64,000 nt of DNA from Perognathus longimembris pacificus (GCF_023159225.1 NC_063171.1:39339378-39403377), one strand, 5' to 3'; numbered from the stretch's first letter, positions 1 to 11,003 are shown. Made by a program: numbers and translations. Notes: generated by a model not told the origin, from the letters alone.

Positions 1-259
1 TAAAGGGGCTGGTTTACTCCTCTATACCTGGCCTATGCTAAGGAGCCACAGAAGCAAAATGAGTGAGGGACCCATCTAGTAGCCAGGAGAGGTCTACAAA
101 TGTCTAAAATCCACACTGCATGCTTAGCTGTTGTTGCTGAACATGAAGTTGTAAGAGACCAGTCAGACAAGTCATAGAATGTCTTTGAGCCTTGGATCTT
201 CTCATCTGCAAAACTCCTCAGCAAGCAGGGATAGAGGGTCAACGCACAGAATAAGAAGA

Positions 260-500
260 GCTGGGTAGCCAGTGGCTCATGTCTGTAATACTAGCTACTC
301 AGGAGGCAAGAGATTTGAAGATTGTGGTTCAAAGCCAGCCAGCCTGGGCAGAAAAGTCCCTGTGAGATTCTTAACTCCAATTAACCACTCAAAAACTGGA
401 AGTGGAGGTATGGCTCAAAGTGGTAGAGTGCTAGCCTTGAGCAAATTGCTCAGGGATAGTGCCCATCCAGGCCCTGAGTTCAAGCCCCACAACTGACAAA
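260..500 (+). repeat. 7SL-Geo composite SINE ('B1-Geo')
   Basis: The left half is B1/Alu-like (GTGGCTCATGTCTGTAATAC, GCTACTCAGGAGG). The linker is TCCAATTAACCACT. The right half is Geo, with an A-box-like GGCTCAAAGTGGTAGAGTG and a B-box-like GAGTTCAAGCCCC. 'B1-Geo' is my working label for this composite family. Confidence 0.85.
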
Positions 501-646
501 TGGGGGGTGGGGGGAAGGAGGAAAGAAGATACTGTCCTCCAAAATGGCTTCAGACAATCCCTGCCTGGTGTTCATGCCCTGGTGTAGTCACTTCCCACAG
601 TTTCACGGTGTTACCAGTGAAGAAGTTAGAAGAGATGGCTTGTGAC

Positions 647-849
647 TTCTTTTTTTTTTTTTTTTTTTTTGGCCAGTCCTGGGCCTTAGCACTGTCCCTG
701 GCTTCTTCCCGCTCAAGGCTAGCACTCTGCCACTTGAGCCACAGCGCCGCTTCTGGCCGTTTTCTGTATATGTGGTGCTGGGGAATCGAACCTAGGGCCT
801 CGTGTATCCGAGGCAGGCACTCTTGCCACTAGGCTATATCCCCAGCCCC
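647..849 (-). repeat. IDL-Geo SINE
   Basis: Full-length dimer in reverse: poly-T, then the Geo half, then the ID-like half ending CTAGGCTATATCCCCAGCCCC. The ID-like half derives from tRNA-Ala. Confidence 0.92.
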
Positions 850-1485
850 CGGCTTGTGACTTCTAATGCCAAGTCATAGCTTCTAGTTTTTGCTCATTTA
901 TCCTGGGGTAAGCCAGACACCATGCCCCACAGAGAGGCCCACTTTCAAGGAACAGGTGCCTCCTGCCAGCTGCCATTTGAGTGAGATCATCTTCTTTGCC
1001 CTTATTACTTCCTCAGATGTCTCTATAGGTAAGAACCTACAGGTAAGATGCAATCTCCAGTCCCCCTGTTACCACGGGAGGCAGGATCTTTCTCTGATGT
1101 GACCAGAACAGCCAGATCCTAAGTAAAGTATCTATCTGTGCCTCGGATTGTCTGACCTGCCCTTCCTTCCCCACAAGCATCACCCCATGTGGTAAGCCTT
1201 ATTCTTGCCCACGACTTCCTGTTCTCTTCCCTGCCTGGTGTTCCCTAGTCCCTGTGTTGCCACATGGAGTCCTTGGAGTAGTAGTTCTGGCTACTGGGCT
1301 GTAGTGGGATATAATGAGTGTCCCTTCTGAATTGCAGCTGGTACTCCATTGTCCAAGGACTCTTTCTCTGCTGTAACTGAGTAAGAACATGTTCATGAAG
1401 AGTGTCATGAGATCAAAGCAGCCAAGATGACTAAGATGCCTTAAGATGTTGTCCAATGCCAGAGGGACTTCTTATGAATAGAAAA
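850..1485. other. Unique intergenic DNA
   Basis: No repeat or gene recognised; short open frames only. Confidence 0.4.
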
Positions 1486-1491
1486 GTGTGC

Positions 1492-1525
<34 letters not shown>
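1486..1525 (+). repeat. (TG)n microsatellite
   Basis: About 20 TG units with early CG interruptions. Confidence 0.95.
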
Positions 1526-1527
<2 letters not shown>

Positions 1528-1537
1528 CCACAGAGAA

Positions 1538-1770
1538 GCGGGGTGCCAGTGGCTCACACCTGTAATCCTGGCTACTCAGGAGGCTGAGACCTAAGGATTG
1601 AGGTTCCAAGCCAGCCCAGACAAGACAGTCTGTCAGACTGTTATCTCCAGTTAACCACCAGAAAACTAGAAGTAGTGCTATGGTTCAAAAGCGGTTGAGC
1701 ACTAGCCTTCAGCAAGAGATCAGGGATAGTGCCCAGTCCCTGAGTTCAAGCCCCATGACTGACCAAAAAA
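1538..1770 (+). repeat. B1-Geo SINE
   Basis: Complete copy from the 7SL-like head to a short poly-A after CCCCATGACTGACC. Moderately diverged. Confidence 0.85.
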
Positions 1771-1864
1771 AGCCATCGAGATTTTAGTATTGTGGCTGAA
1801 ATGTGACCTATCCTATCTTCCCACTCATGGACAATCTTGAAGCTCTGTAAGTATGGTATGAAGA

Positions 1865-2000
1865 ATTCTGGGTTTGGCATAATGCAGAAAATGTTCAGTT
1901 CCTGATTGTGCAGCTTGCTGGCTTTGTGGCCTTGGGTAGTCACTATCTCTTTAAGCCTGTGTTTCTGTACAACAGAGCTAACCTTTGCCTGTTTCTACTT
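1865..2000 (+). repeat. MIR fragment
   Basis: Diverged MIR core and tail: GTGGCCTTGGGTAGTCACTATCTCTTTAAGCC corresponds to the 'gtgtgaccttgggcaagtcacttaacctct' part of MIR. Confidence 0.6.
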
Positions 2001-2059
2001 TTCTCCAATCCATCTTCTCATATTTGGCCCAGCAATGAGAATATATAACATCCCATAGT

Positions 2060-2190
2060 TTTTCATTGCCCACAATATAAAATGCAAAGTCCTTCGCCTG
2101 GCTTCTGAGGCCTCTAAAGAGGCAACACAAACCCTTTCCAGGCTTAGTCCATGCTATTCCCTGTGCATCCCTTGGGCTCTAGGTAGATGC
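2060..2190 (+). repeat. L2 3'-end fragment
   Basis: CATTGCCCACAATATAAAATGCAAAGTCC and the following GGCTTCTGAGGCCTC and CTATTCCCTGTGCATCC resemble the L2 3' end. Confidence 0.5.
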
Positions 2191-2538
2191 CAGGGTATAG
2201 AGAGTACAAGAGAGCCCTGACCTGCTGTAGGGATGGGAACTAATGCACCAGCAGGAAGTGGGCTTTTGCAATGAGTGGAGGCAATACCCTAATCCAAACT
2301 AGTGAAATCAGGGAGGCTTCTTAGAGGAAGTGTATGAATTGGAATTTGAAGACATGTAGGACTTTTGGGGGCATGTAACAGATAAAGAGAGAATGAGTCT
2401 CTAAGAAATCAAATATTTCATCAAAGAAACAGCATAGAGAGTTTAAGAGGTAGGCAGAGGTCTCATTATAATGTCAGGACTTGGGACTTTGTTCTGCTTA
2501 GTTATCAAAAATGTTTAAACAGGAAGAAGTTGGTCAGT
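2191..2538. other. Intergenic stretch, weak L2-like traces
   Basis: GGAGGCTTCTTAGAGGAAGTG and GAATTTGAAGACATG are reminiscent of an inverted L2 segment. Nothing else is recognised. Confidence 0.3.
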
Positions 2539-2612
2539 TACACTGCAGGGGACATAGTTCAAGTGATAGCGCTTACCTAGCATGCTTGAAGTCCTGGGTT
2601 CGATGCTAGTGT
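2539..2612 (+). repeat. ID-like monomer
   Basis: tRNA-like monomer alone (AGTTCAAGTGATAGCGCTTACC, GGGTTCGATGC) without the Geo half. Confidence 0.6.
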
Positions 2613-2647
2613 GGGAAATAAACACACAAAGATTTTCATTACATCCA

Positions 2648-3112
2648 GGTGCCAGCACACCAACGGCTCATGCCTGTAATCCTAGCTATTCAGAAAGTTG
2701 AAATCCGAGAAGCATGGTTTGGAGCCAGTCTGGGCAGAAAAGTCCATGATAGGGCTGGGAATGTGGCCTAATGGTAGAGAGCTTGCCTAGATGCATGAAG
2801 CCCTGGGTTCGATTCCTCAACATCACATAAACAGAAAAGGCCGGAAGTGGCACTGTGGCGCAAGTGGTAGAGTGCTAGCCTTGAGTAAAATGAGCTCAAG
2901 GACAGTGCCAGGCCCTGAGTTCAAGCCCCAGGACTGGACAAAAAAAGGGGGGGGGGGGCATGATACTTGATACTCCTACTTCCAGTTGACCACCAAAAAG
3001 CCGAAAGTAGAGCAGTGGCTCAAGTCATAGGGGTGCTAGCTTTGAGGGGGGAAAAAAATCATCTCAGGGACAATGCTCAGGCCCTGAGTTCAAACCCCAG
3101 GATGGCATAAAA
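2648..3112 (+). repeat. B1-Geo SINE split by a nested IDL-Geo
   Basis: The left half is 2648-2751 and the right half resumes at about 2959 with TCCAGTTGACCACC, ending CAAACCCCAGGATGGC. The interruption is the IDL-Geo at 2752-2958. Confidence 0.85.
2752..2958 (+). repeat. IDL-Geo SINE nested in B1-Geo
   Basis: Full dimer ending in A and G runs. It is flanked by a 7-bp target-site duplication CATGATA (2745-2751 and 2959-2965). Confidence 0.88.
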
Positions 3113-3204
3113 TTAATAAGAATTTATTTTTTAAAAAACTGCATTACAGAAAGCTCCAGCTAGGAGTTTAGGAGAGTAGGGCTGTGGGAAAACTTCCAAA
3201 AGGA

Positions 3205-3312
3205 TTGTACACACAGTGGCCTGAGGGCGGGAGGATCTTAAGTTCAAGGCCAGCCTGGGCTATGTAGGGTAACCTTGTCTCAGCAACTACAACCAAACGA
3301 AAAGAAAGGTAA
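3205..3312 (+). repeat. B1/7SL-like monomer fragment
   Basis: GGGAGGATCTTAAGTTCAAGGCCAGCCTGGGCTATG corresponds to the B1 interior, followed by an A-rich tail. Confidence 0.6.
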
Positions 3313-3515
3313 GTATCTACACAAATTAAAAATGTCCTGCTTGTAAGGGCTTTTGAAAGGAATACAGTTTGGGGGCCAGTCAGAATTCCCTAGAAGTAGA
3401 AACAATGAAAGCCTAAACCTAAGAAAGGCAAGTACAGAGAGGGGTGGAGAGAAGACTATGAATTTAGTCCATAATTAGGAGATCAGTACGTTTATTTGTC
3501 AATGATAGAGAAGTA

Positions 3516-3592
3516 GGGCTGGGGCTATAATTTAAGAGCACTTGCTCAGCAGAACCAATGTCCTCAATTCCTAGCATCTCACACATACATGC
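3516..3592 (+). repeat. ID-like monomer
   Basis: GGGGCTGGGGCTATAATTTAAGAGCACTTGCTCAGC resembles the ID/IDL head. It is diverged and followed by a CA-rich tail. Confidence 0.5.
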
Positions 3593-3662
3593 GCACACCT
3601 GTGCACACACACACGAGAGAAAGAGAACAGATGAACTTATTTAGTTTAGAAGAGGTCTGTGA

Positions 3663-3876
3663 AGGGGCTGGGAATATGGCCTAGTGGTAGAGCACTTCCC
3701 TCGTATACATGAAGCTCTGGATTTGATTCCCCAGCACCACATATATAGAAAACGGCCAGAAGGGGTGCTGTGGCTCAAGTGGCAGAGTGCTAGCCTTGAG
3801 CAAAAAGAAGCCAGGGACAGTGCTCAGGCCCTGAGCCCAAGGCCCAAGATTGGCAAAAAAAAAAAAAAAAAAAAAA
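3663..3876 (+). repeat. IDL-Geo SINE with perfect TSD
   Basis: Full-length with a long pure A tail. It is flanked by GTCTGTGA at 3655-3662 and 3877-3884, indicating a recent insertion. Confidence 0.93.
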
Positions 3877-3924
3877 GTCTGTGAGAGGAACACAACAACA
3901 ACAACAAAAACCTACAACACTTCT

Positions 3925-4146
3925 GTTTTGCTTGTCCTGGGGCTTGAACTCAAGGTGTGAGGTCTCTTAGTATTCAAAACTAGCACTCTACTACTTAAGC
4001 TATAGCTTCACCTCTGGCTTTTTAGAGGTTAACTGGAGATAAGAGTCTTACAGACTTTCCTGCCCTGGCTGGCCTCAAACACAACTCTCAGATCTCAGCC
4101 TTCTGAGTAGCTAGGATTACAGATGGGAACCACCAGCGCTTGCCTT
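3925..4146 (-). repeat. B1-Geo SINE
   Basis: Inverse copy: Geo half first (CTGGGGCTTGAACTCAAGG), then GTTAACTGGAGATAAGAGTC, then the 7SL-like half ending GGGAACCACCAGCGC. Confidence 0.85.
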
Positions 4147-4464
4147 CTTTCTATCTTTGAAATCATTCCTGTCACTTAAGGTTTCACTCCAATTTTCCCT
4201 CCCAGAAACTGATCCTGATTTTCTCCCCATATAGGTCCTGCCCAGCTGGCTATAATGTCCTCCATTGAGCTATCTTCTGCCCTTTCTTTATAGCACCTAT
4301 TTCATTCTACCTGGAAACGTAGATAATAGTTTCTACTTTTCTACAACTGGACTGAAATGTGTGTCTGGCTCAGTGCCTAAAATATACGCTTAGCTAAAGC
4401 TAAAATTAGATGATGCATGTGAAGTTGTACAAACTCAAGGAATTTCTTGTTTAATGTATATTTA

Positions 4465-4665
4465 GGGGTGGAAAGATGTAGCACAGGCCTGTAATCCCAG
4501 CTAAACCTTGGCAGCTAGCAAAAAGGACCAAGACCTATCCTAAAAATAACTAAAGCAAAAAAAAAAAAAAAAAAAAAAAAAAGCCTTGAGAAGCATGGGA
4601 GAAATGGCAGAATGCCTGCCTAGCCAGTACAAGTCCGAGAATTAAAACCCCAGTACCACCCAAAA
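4465..4665 (+). repeat. 7SL-like plus ID-like SINE
   Basis: GCACAGGCCTGTAATCCCAGC head, an A run at 4556-4582, then an ID-like monomer (GGCAGAATGCCTGCCTAGC). It lacks the Geo half. Confidence 0.5.
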
Positions 4666-5159
4666 TAATCTAGTATACTCAAAGATGTGGAAAATCTGCA
4701 ACATCTCCACTACCTTACAGCTGTAGGACCGACCAGTTCCTGAAGGAGTGCCACCCTGAAGAGGCCTTCTCTCCCAGATTCCCAGGTTCAGACACCAGTG
4801 CAAGGAAGAATTAGCACCCACCGGGCTCCTAAGAAAAGGTGGTTAGGTGGCCAGAAGCAAAGGGCGGTATCTGACTGCCCCAGCCAAGGAAGCCAGGCCA
4901 GTTCTCCATAGATGATGCTCTTCTGACTCACCCTTCAGTCCCATGGGCTGAGTAACTTTTCCAGCCTTGTGATTGTGGAAACTTGTTTCAGGAACAGCGG
5001 ATGTGGAAGGGACATAGGGCGACCCCACCCCAGGCTCCAAAGTGGCTCCTTCTGGAGCCAATAACCCCTGCTTATATGTTTGCAGTATTATATCATTGTG
5101 AGCCACTGCCCGGCCAAGGGACATAATCTATTCCCCTGCCCTGTTTCACAGCTGGTAAA
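4666..5159. other. Unique intergenic DNA
   Basis: No repeat, splice pair or recognisable coding content. A 93-codon open frame on the - strand (4843-5124) resembles no known family. Confidence 0.4.
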
Positions 5160-6250
5160 CCAGAGTCCCGAAGGAAGAGGTGGCGCTGGGTGGCTCACCC
5201 GGCCGGCCTCCTGTGGGGTTCTCTCCTCCAAGCCTGGCCTGCCTTTCTTTTTTTAACCAGGTCAAGTTCAGATCAGTCGGGGAGGGGGTGGGGGGGGGCG
5301 CAGGATTTAGTGCTAGCAGCTGGATTTAAACCCCCCACATACACACCCTTGCTTAGTATTTGCTCCCCAGAGTGTACGCCTGGAAGAGCCGGGCCTCGCT
5401 CGTAATAAAAGTGTGGTCTCCACCTTGGAAGGGTGGCCGCCCACAATCCTATTTACAGCGCACCAGCCACCACGTGCCCAATAAAAGCTGATGACGACGC
5501 CACCCGAGGGGGAGGGGGAGGGGGAGGGGGAGCGCCGGAGGTCACGGCGCGGGTCACGCCGCCAGGCCCCGCCCCGCCCCCGGCCACGCCCCCGGGCTTC
5601 GCGGCCACTACCCTCCGTCCCTGCCTTGCCAAGCCAAGGTGGGGCGGGGTGACCAAGTGATCAAGTTCCGGGGCTGGAGAGAACAAATCTCCATCTAAGG
5701 CGATGCGCGGAAGGCAGCGGAAAGGCCGCCAATCAAGACTGGAAAGGGCCTGCCAAAAGGCCGCGGGCAGCCGGAAAGTGCTGGCAGGCTCCTAGACTTT
5801 CGGACACGGTTCGCTGTTCGGAGCCAGACCATGGCCCCCGGTCCCTCCTCCCCCTCCTTGCCACCACTCGGCAAATAAAGACAAGGCGGCCGACATTCCT
5901 AAACTGACGCTTGAGACCAAAACAAGGGCCACCACCCCTTCGTCCGTACACAAAGGACGCGCGAAGGCAGTCCCGGAACCCTCAGTGCCCGCCGGCGGGC
6001 GGGTGCCCAGGCTCACTCCATTGGCTCTTCCAGTAACTGATGGCACCACCAGCCAACCGCGGCCTGGACAAGACGCATGCGTACACGAAAGATTTAGCTG
6101 GGGGGCGGGGGAGGGCGGGGAATCTCAGTTCTTCAGACCTATTTTGGCTGGCTGGCTCCAGAGGTTGGGAAGAGGAGGTGCGCATGCGTGAGTCTGTCTC
6201 AAATTGAGGGGGGCGATAGCGCCCTCTGTCGTCTTGGCAGATTTCCTACA
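5160..6250. promoter_or_regulatory. CpG island promoter, gene unidentified
   Basis: GC-rich, CpG-dense block with GC boxes (CCCCGCCCC, GGGGCGGGG), an inverted CCAAT (ATTGG, near 6020) and two NRF1-type palindromes, GACGCATGCGTAC near 6070 and GCGCATGCG near 6180. A possible + strand donor ATGC|GTGAGT lies at 6187-6192. A (GGGGGA)n stretch lies at about 5508-5532. No coding exon could be recognised on either strand, so the transcript driven is unknown: a lncRNA, or a gene starting outside the window. Confidence 0.7.
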
Positions 6251-6289
6251 TTCCTAATCTCATCCAGACCTATTGGAAAAATGCAGCAA

Positions 6290-6385
6290 AAAAAAGGGTT
6301 GGAAGGGGTTCAAGTGGTCCAGTGCCTGCCTAGCAAGTTTAACGCACTGAGTTCAAATCCCAGGACCACACACAAAAAAAGTAAT
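6290..6385 (+). repeat. ID-like monomer
   Basis: GGTTCAAGTGGTCCAGTGCCTGCCTAGC and GAGTTCAAATCCCAGG are tRNA-like A and B boxes, followed by an A-run tail. Confidence 0.5.
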
Positions 6386-6469
6386 ATAGGAAATCTGAAG
6401 AAAAACCAGAGTATGCAAAAGGAATCCTTGAGATAAATATTATTTCCAAGTTAACAGGTAGCAAAGAAG

Positions 6470-6470
<1 letters not shown>

Positions 6471-6512
<42 letters not shown>
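6471..6512 (+). repeat. (TG)n microsatellite
   Basis: About 21 pure TG units. It is followed by a - strand ID-like fragment to about 6580. Confidence 0.95.
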
Positions 6513-6515
<3 letters not shown>

Positions 6516-6932
6516 AGTGCTCAGGATGCAACCTAGGGCATTATAAGTGCCAGGCAATCACTCTACCAGTAAGATCCAGGTTAAAAAAATGAAGAAACCC
6601 CATTGAGAGTCACTCAGGCTAATAGGGACCCTATGCAGATAAATTTTTCCTGTGCCAAACTCTGTGTCTGGCACAGAAAACATAGAAGACATACTAAGGG
6701 ATGAGCGACTGGAATCTCTCAATACTTGGGTATCTATTAGGGAAAGGAGCTGCCTCTGGGAGGGAGCACCTTGTACAGCCACCTGCTGGCTCACCATCAT
6801 CAGAAGCAGGAGTACTACTGAAGTGATTGGGTAAAGGTTGGATAGAGGTAGTCTCTCAGGTTCTTGTCAATGTACAGGCTTTATAAGTCTATCATAAACA
6901 GAGGACAACACAAGATTAAAATAATAAGGCCC

Positions 6933-7178
6933 AAGCTGGGCGCTGGTGGCTAAAACTTGTAATCCTGTAATCCTAGCTACTCAAGAGGCTGAGATCTGAG
7001 GATCTTGATTTGAAGCCAGCCTGGGCAGGAGAGTCCATGAGACTCCTATCTCCAATGAACCACCAACAAACTGGAAGTGGCACTGTGGCTAAAATGGTAG
7101 AGCACTAGCCTTGAGTGAAAGAGTTCAGGAACAGCACCCACACCCTGAGTTTAAGCCCCACAACTGACAAAAAAAATA
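6933..7178 (+). repeat. B1-Geo SINE
   Basis: Full copy. The 7SL-like part has a short internal duplication (TGTAATCC twice), and it ends CCCCACAACTGAC plus A run. Confidence 0.85.
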
Positions 7179-7514
7179 CATAAACATCATAACATAAAAT
7201 AATAAGGCTCTCCAGTAGAGTAGTAGAAATGATAGCAGGTCTTGGGTAAAACCCCCAACATTTTCAAGAACAAATTAATAGGATTCATTAATATGTATGA
7301 GGTGTGTTGTATTTGTGTATATTGTTGTAATTGACCCACCCTAACTGGAAGAATGCTTATGTGATAGGCAAAACAAAACAAGTTGCAAAACTTGGAAATG
7401 CCTGATAAGCCAACAATATAGAACGTTGCTTAGGAAAGAAAGGGCTAAAGATAGGCTGAGCTCCAGAGGAGGAGCTCCAGAGTTGAATTAGAGGCCTGGT
7501 TTCTTGGCTTTGCC

Positions 7515-7835
7515 TTACTTTTATTTTATTTTTAGCCAAACTGGAGATTGAACTCAGATTCTCATACTTGCAAGGCAGGTAGGCTATCACTTGAGTCATA
7601 CCTCCAGCCCCCTTTTCTATTGGTTATTTTCGAGGTAGAGTCTTGCCATATCCATGGGCAGCCTGGGCTGCAATCTTGTGACTCCTGGGTAGCTGGAATA
7701 ACAGGTGTGAGCCACTACACCCAGCCATTGGTTGAGATGGAATCTCTGGCTAGTCTTGAAGCATGAGCTCCCCCCACACCCAACCCCTGCCTCCCAAGTA
7801 TCTAGGATTATAGGCATAAGCCACTGGTGCTCCTC
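7515..7835 (-). repeat. ID-like and 7SL-like SINE fragments
   Basis: An inverse ID-like monomer (to about 7612) abuts two inverse 7SL-like pieces (CTGGGTAGCTGGAATAACAGG and CCCAAGTATCTAGGATTATAGG). It directly precedes the large pyrimidine repeat. Confidence 0.6.
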
Positions 7836-7850
7836 TCTACCACCACCATA

Positions 7851-8046
7851 TCCTCCTCCTCCTCCTCCTCCTCCTCCTCCTCCTCCTCCTCCTCCTCCTC
7901 CTCCTCCTCCTCCTCCTCCTCCTCCCCCTCCCCCTCCCCCTCCCCCTCCCCCTCCCCCTCCCCCTCCCCCTCCCCCTCCCCCTCCCCCCTCCCCCTCCCC
8001 TCCCCCTCCCCCTCCCCCTCCCCCTCCCCCTCCCCCCTCCCCCTCC
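7851..8046 (+). repeat. (TCC)n then (CCCCCT)n polypyrimidine tract
   Basis: An uninterrupted 196-bp pyrimidine strand: about 24 TCC units, then about 20 units of a 6-bp C5T-type repeat with small slips. Open frames across it (Pro, Ser or Gly runs) are artefacts of the repeat. Confidence 0.97.
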
Positions 8047-8195
8047 TGTTTCTCCTTTAAATTTTGGTGGTGTTGGACATTGATACATTCTACCACTAAC
8101 TACATCCTCGGCCCTGCCTTGCCTTTAATTAACAACATTACCTTGGACAGGATCTTTTCCCAAAGTCATGTACACAAGAGCTATAAAGGAAAAGG

Positions 8196-8386
8196 TGGGG
8201 ACTGGGAATGAGGCTTAGCGGTAGAGTGCTTGCCTAGCATGCATGAAGCCCTGGGTTCAATTCCTCAGCACCACATAAACAGAAAAAAGTAGTGGTGCTA
8301 TGGCTCAAGTGGTAGAGTGCTAGCCTTAAAGAAAAAGAAGCCAGGGACAGCGCTCATGCCCTGAGTTCAAGTCCCAGGATGGGTAA
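8196..8386 (+). repeat. IDL-Geo SINE
   Basis: Full dimer. The junction has lost the GGCC, giving AAAAAAGTAGTGGTGC; it ends CCCAGGATGGG. Confidence 0.9.
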
Positions 8387-8549
8387 ATACATAAATAAAA
8401 GGAAAAGGTGCCCATCCCCCTATCAAGACCCTACATCCAATATTGGAACTTTGCATTTTCCCTCTATTATTCCAGAATATTATGTTCATTTCATGGGACT
8501 GACCACATTTCACTCTGCTGGCAAGTCTGTCTTCTCTGCTAGAAGTGAG

Positions 8550-8687
8550 TGCCTAGCCAGGAAACTACAGTCACAGCTCATGCAGAAGGCTAAGACAGGA
8601 AGATAACTTGAACCCAACTATTTGGGATCAGCTTGGACAACATAATGAGAACCCATGTTAAAAAAGAATAAAGAAAGAAAGAAAAGA
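8550..8687 (+). repeat. 7SL-like SINE fragment
   Basis: GGCTAAGACAGGAAGATAACTTGAACCC and the AAAGAAAGAAAG tail. Diverged. Confidence 0.45.
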
Positions 8688-8915
8688 AGCCAGGCATAGG
8701 TGGCTCGTGCCTGTAATCTTAGCTACTTTGGAGCTGAGATCTGAAGATTGCGGTTCAAAGCCAGTGGGGCAGGAAAGTCCACGAGACTCTCATCTCCAAT
8801 TAGCCACCAGAAAACCAGAAGTGGTGCTGTGGCTCAAGTGGTAGAGTGCTAGCCTTAAGCTGAATTGCTCAGGGACAGGGATTAGGCCCAGAGTTCAAGC
8901 CCCACTACCAACAAC
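8688..8915 (+). repeat. B1-Geo SINE
   Basis: Full copy ending GAGTTCAAGCCCCACTACC with an (AAC)n tail. Confidence 0.85.
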
Positions 8916-9064
8916 AACAGAAAGAATGGAGGAATTGAAGGAAGAAAGAAAGAAAGGAGAAAACTGTCTTTTCTCCTAGAGTACTCTACATAAAGTAAGA
9001 GCTTAGTAGATGTATATTGAATTGTATCAAAGTAGGAAATACTATTTATTCTTTCTGAAATCTC

Positions 9065-9065
<1 letters not shown>

Positions 9066-9100
<35 letters not shown>
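9066..9100 (+). repeat. (TG)n microsatellite
   Basis: About 17 TG units. It is followed by - strand ID-like and 7SL-like fragments to about 9405. Confidence 0.95.
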
Positions 9101-9101
<1 letters not shown>

Positions 9102-9405
9102 TACTAGTGATTGAATTCACAGCCTCACACTTGACAGGAAAATGCTTTACCACTTAACCCATGCCCCCAGATCTTTTTTGGCTTTTATTGTTATTTTTCA
9201 GGTAGTGTCTCTTTTTGCTTTTTATTTATTTAGCCTAGAGCTAGCCTCACACCAGCTATGACTTTCTGAATAGCGGGGATCACAAGTGCAGAAGGCCAGG
9301 CCAGGCTTGTTGAGATGAGGTCTTCTTAACTGTTGTTCAGAGTGGCCCAGAACTGCAATCCTCCCGATCTCTAATTATAAGTAGGAGCCATTGCATCCAG
9401 CCAAG
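9101..9405 (-). repeat. ID-like plus 7SL-like SINE fragments
   Basis: Inverse ID-like monomer (to about 9175), then an inverse B1-like stretch containing AGGTAGTGTCTC and a second GTTGAGATGAGGTC to ATTGCATCCAGCC. Confidence 0.5.
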
Positions 9406-10049
9406 GTGAGACTTCAGTTTTCTTATTTGTCAGTTACATACATTAATTTGTAGAGCTCTTTTGAATTACAGGATTCTGTTATCTAGCTCTGCTCTATAGA
9501 TTGAATTCTCTGGTCTCTAAATTATCTTCTAATCCCCAATATTCAATGATTTTTAAAACACTGAGTTGGAAGTAATCTATGTAGAAATGATAAGTTTTCA
9601 GAGGAGAAATGCATAGGAGAGGATAAAGAGCAGATTGTCCCATACAAGAAAGAGAAGCCACTGAGAGTGACACCGAATGATCAGTGTGAGAGGTGGTGGT
9701 AGCAGGAGACGACCCGGGGGGGGGGGGGCGTCTTTTCGGGGTTGCTTTCTGGGTGAGTGTGCTAGTGAGCTCACACGCTCTCTGGCTGTTCTTGTTTCTG
9801 CAACTCAATTGCAGCTCCTTTCTCTTCTTCCCTTTACCTCCTCCCTCCCCCCAGATTTTCTCTTACTTCTGGGCCTTTGGTTTTTCTTCCTCCCACTGAT
9901 AATTTATAGCCCCTCTCTATTAAATTCCAGATCCAAGTTGCATAGATGCCTGCCTACTAGAGAGCTCTACCAATAAAAGGAGACACCACCACCCCCAAGG
10001 CAATTGGATTTGACATAAACAAACAGCAGTCTGTTTGAGTGTTCAGTAG
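9406..10049. other. Unique intergenic DNA
   Basis: A G run of 14 at about 9715-9729 is the only notable motif. No gene recognised. Confidence 0.4.
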
Positions 10050-10240
10050 AAGCAAATAGTGTCCTGGGCACAATTCCAAGTGGTCTAGGCTCAAGCCTGT
10101 GCCCTGCCACTCACTGCTTGTGTGACCCAGGGCACATTGCTCAGCCTCTGAGTCTCTAAGCAGACTTCACAGTTGTGAGGATTACCTACAATGCCAGTAA
10201 GGCTCTGAGGACGGTGCCTGGTAACGATTGGAAGCATAAT
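10050..10240 (+). repeat. MIR
   Basis: CCACTCACTGCTTGTGTGACCCAGGGCACATTGCTCAGCCTCTGAG is the MIR core region; near full length. Confidence 0.75.
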
Positions 10241-10794
10241 TGTTAGGAACTATAGTAATAGTAGGAATGAATACATTCAAACCGAGTTTCATCTGTGCGT
10301 CTGCCTTTCTGATATCAACACCAAGGCAGATTAAGCGACGCTGCTTTCTAGATGCCTGCTCAGAGTGCCCCTGTCCCTCTCACCTTCCTCTCCCCATGCG
10401 GAGCAGGGCGGGTTACTGTAGCTTGGCTTGGCCACCAGGAGGTGCATTTGTGCCACTGAAGGAGGCCTGGCTCTCTTGGCAGGAAGAAGCCAGATTCAGT
10501 TTCCTGGCTCTCTCTCCCCAACTGAGAGACCTGCTTGCCATGTGCTCTTTCCTGATGACACCACTAAAACCCTCTAGTTCTAAGTGTCCAGTCTCCTGTC
10601 AGACAGCCTGCTCCCGAACAACAAACCCCAATGGCAGCAAGAAAGCAGTAACTCCTCATCCCGCGCTTACTTTGTCTATGAATCCATATCAATCAACTGC
10701 TTGACTTTCTTTAGCCCAGCCTGTTTCCTTGCCTGAAAAGTGGAGGGATTAATATCCATGCTGTGAGCCTCAGTCAGGAGGAATGAAATCTCCT

Positions 10795-11003
10795 GGGCTG
10801 GGAATGTGACTTAGTGGTAGAGTGCTTGCCTAGTATGCACAAAGCCCTGGGTTCGATTCTTCAGTACCACCTAAATAGAAAAAGCCCAAAGGGATGCTGT
10901 GGCTCAAGTGGCAGAGAGCTAGCCTGGAGCACAGAGAGGCTCAGGGACAGAGCCCACGCCCTGAGTTCAAGCCCCATGACTGGCAAAAAAAAAAAAAAAA
11001 AAA
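10795..11003 (+). repeat. IDL-Geo SINE with 14-bp TSD
   Basis: Full-length with a pure A tail. Flanks GAATGAAATCTCCT (10781-10794) and GAATGAAATATCCT (11004-11017) differ at one base. Confidence 0.93.

Noticed and set aside
1..260. MEF2D 3' UTR at the left edge
   Set aside because: Expected upstream by synteny, but nothing in the first kilobases could be tied to MEF2D; only a weak MIR-like stretch is seen.
7617..8211. Poly-Pro, poly-Ser and poly-Gly proteins
   Set aside because: Translations of the (TCC)n/(CCCCCT)n repeat.
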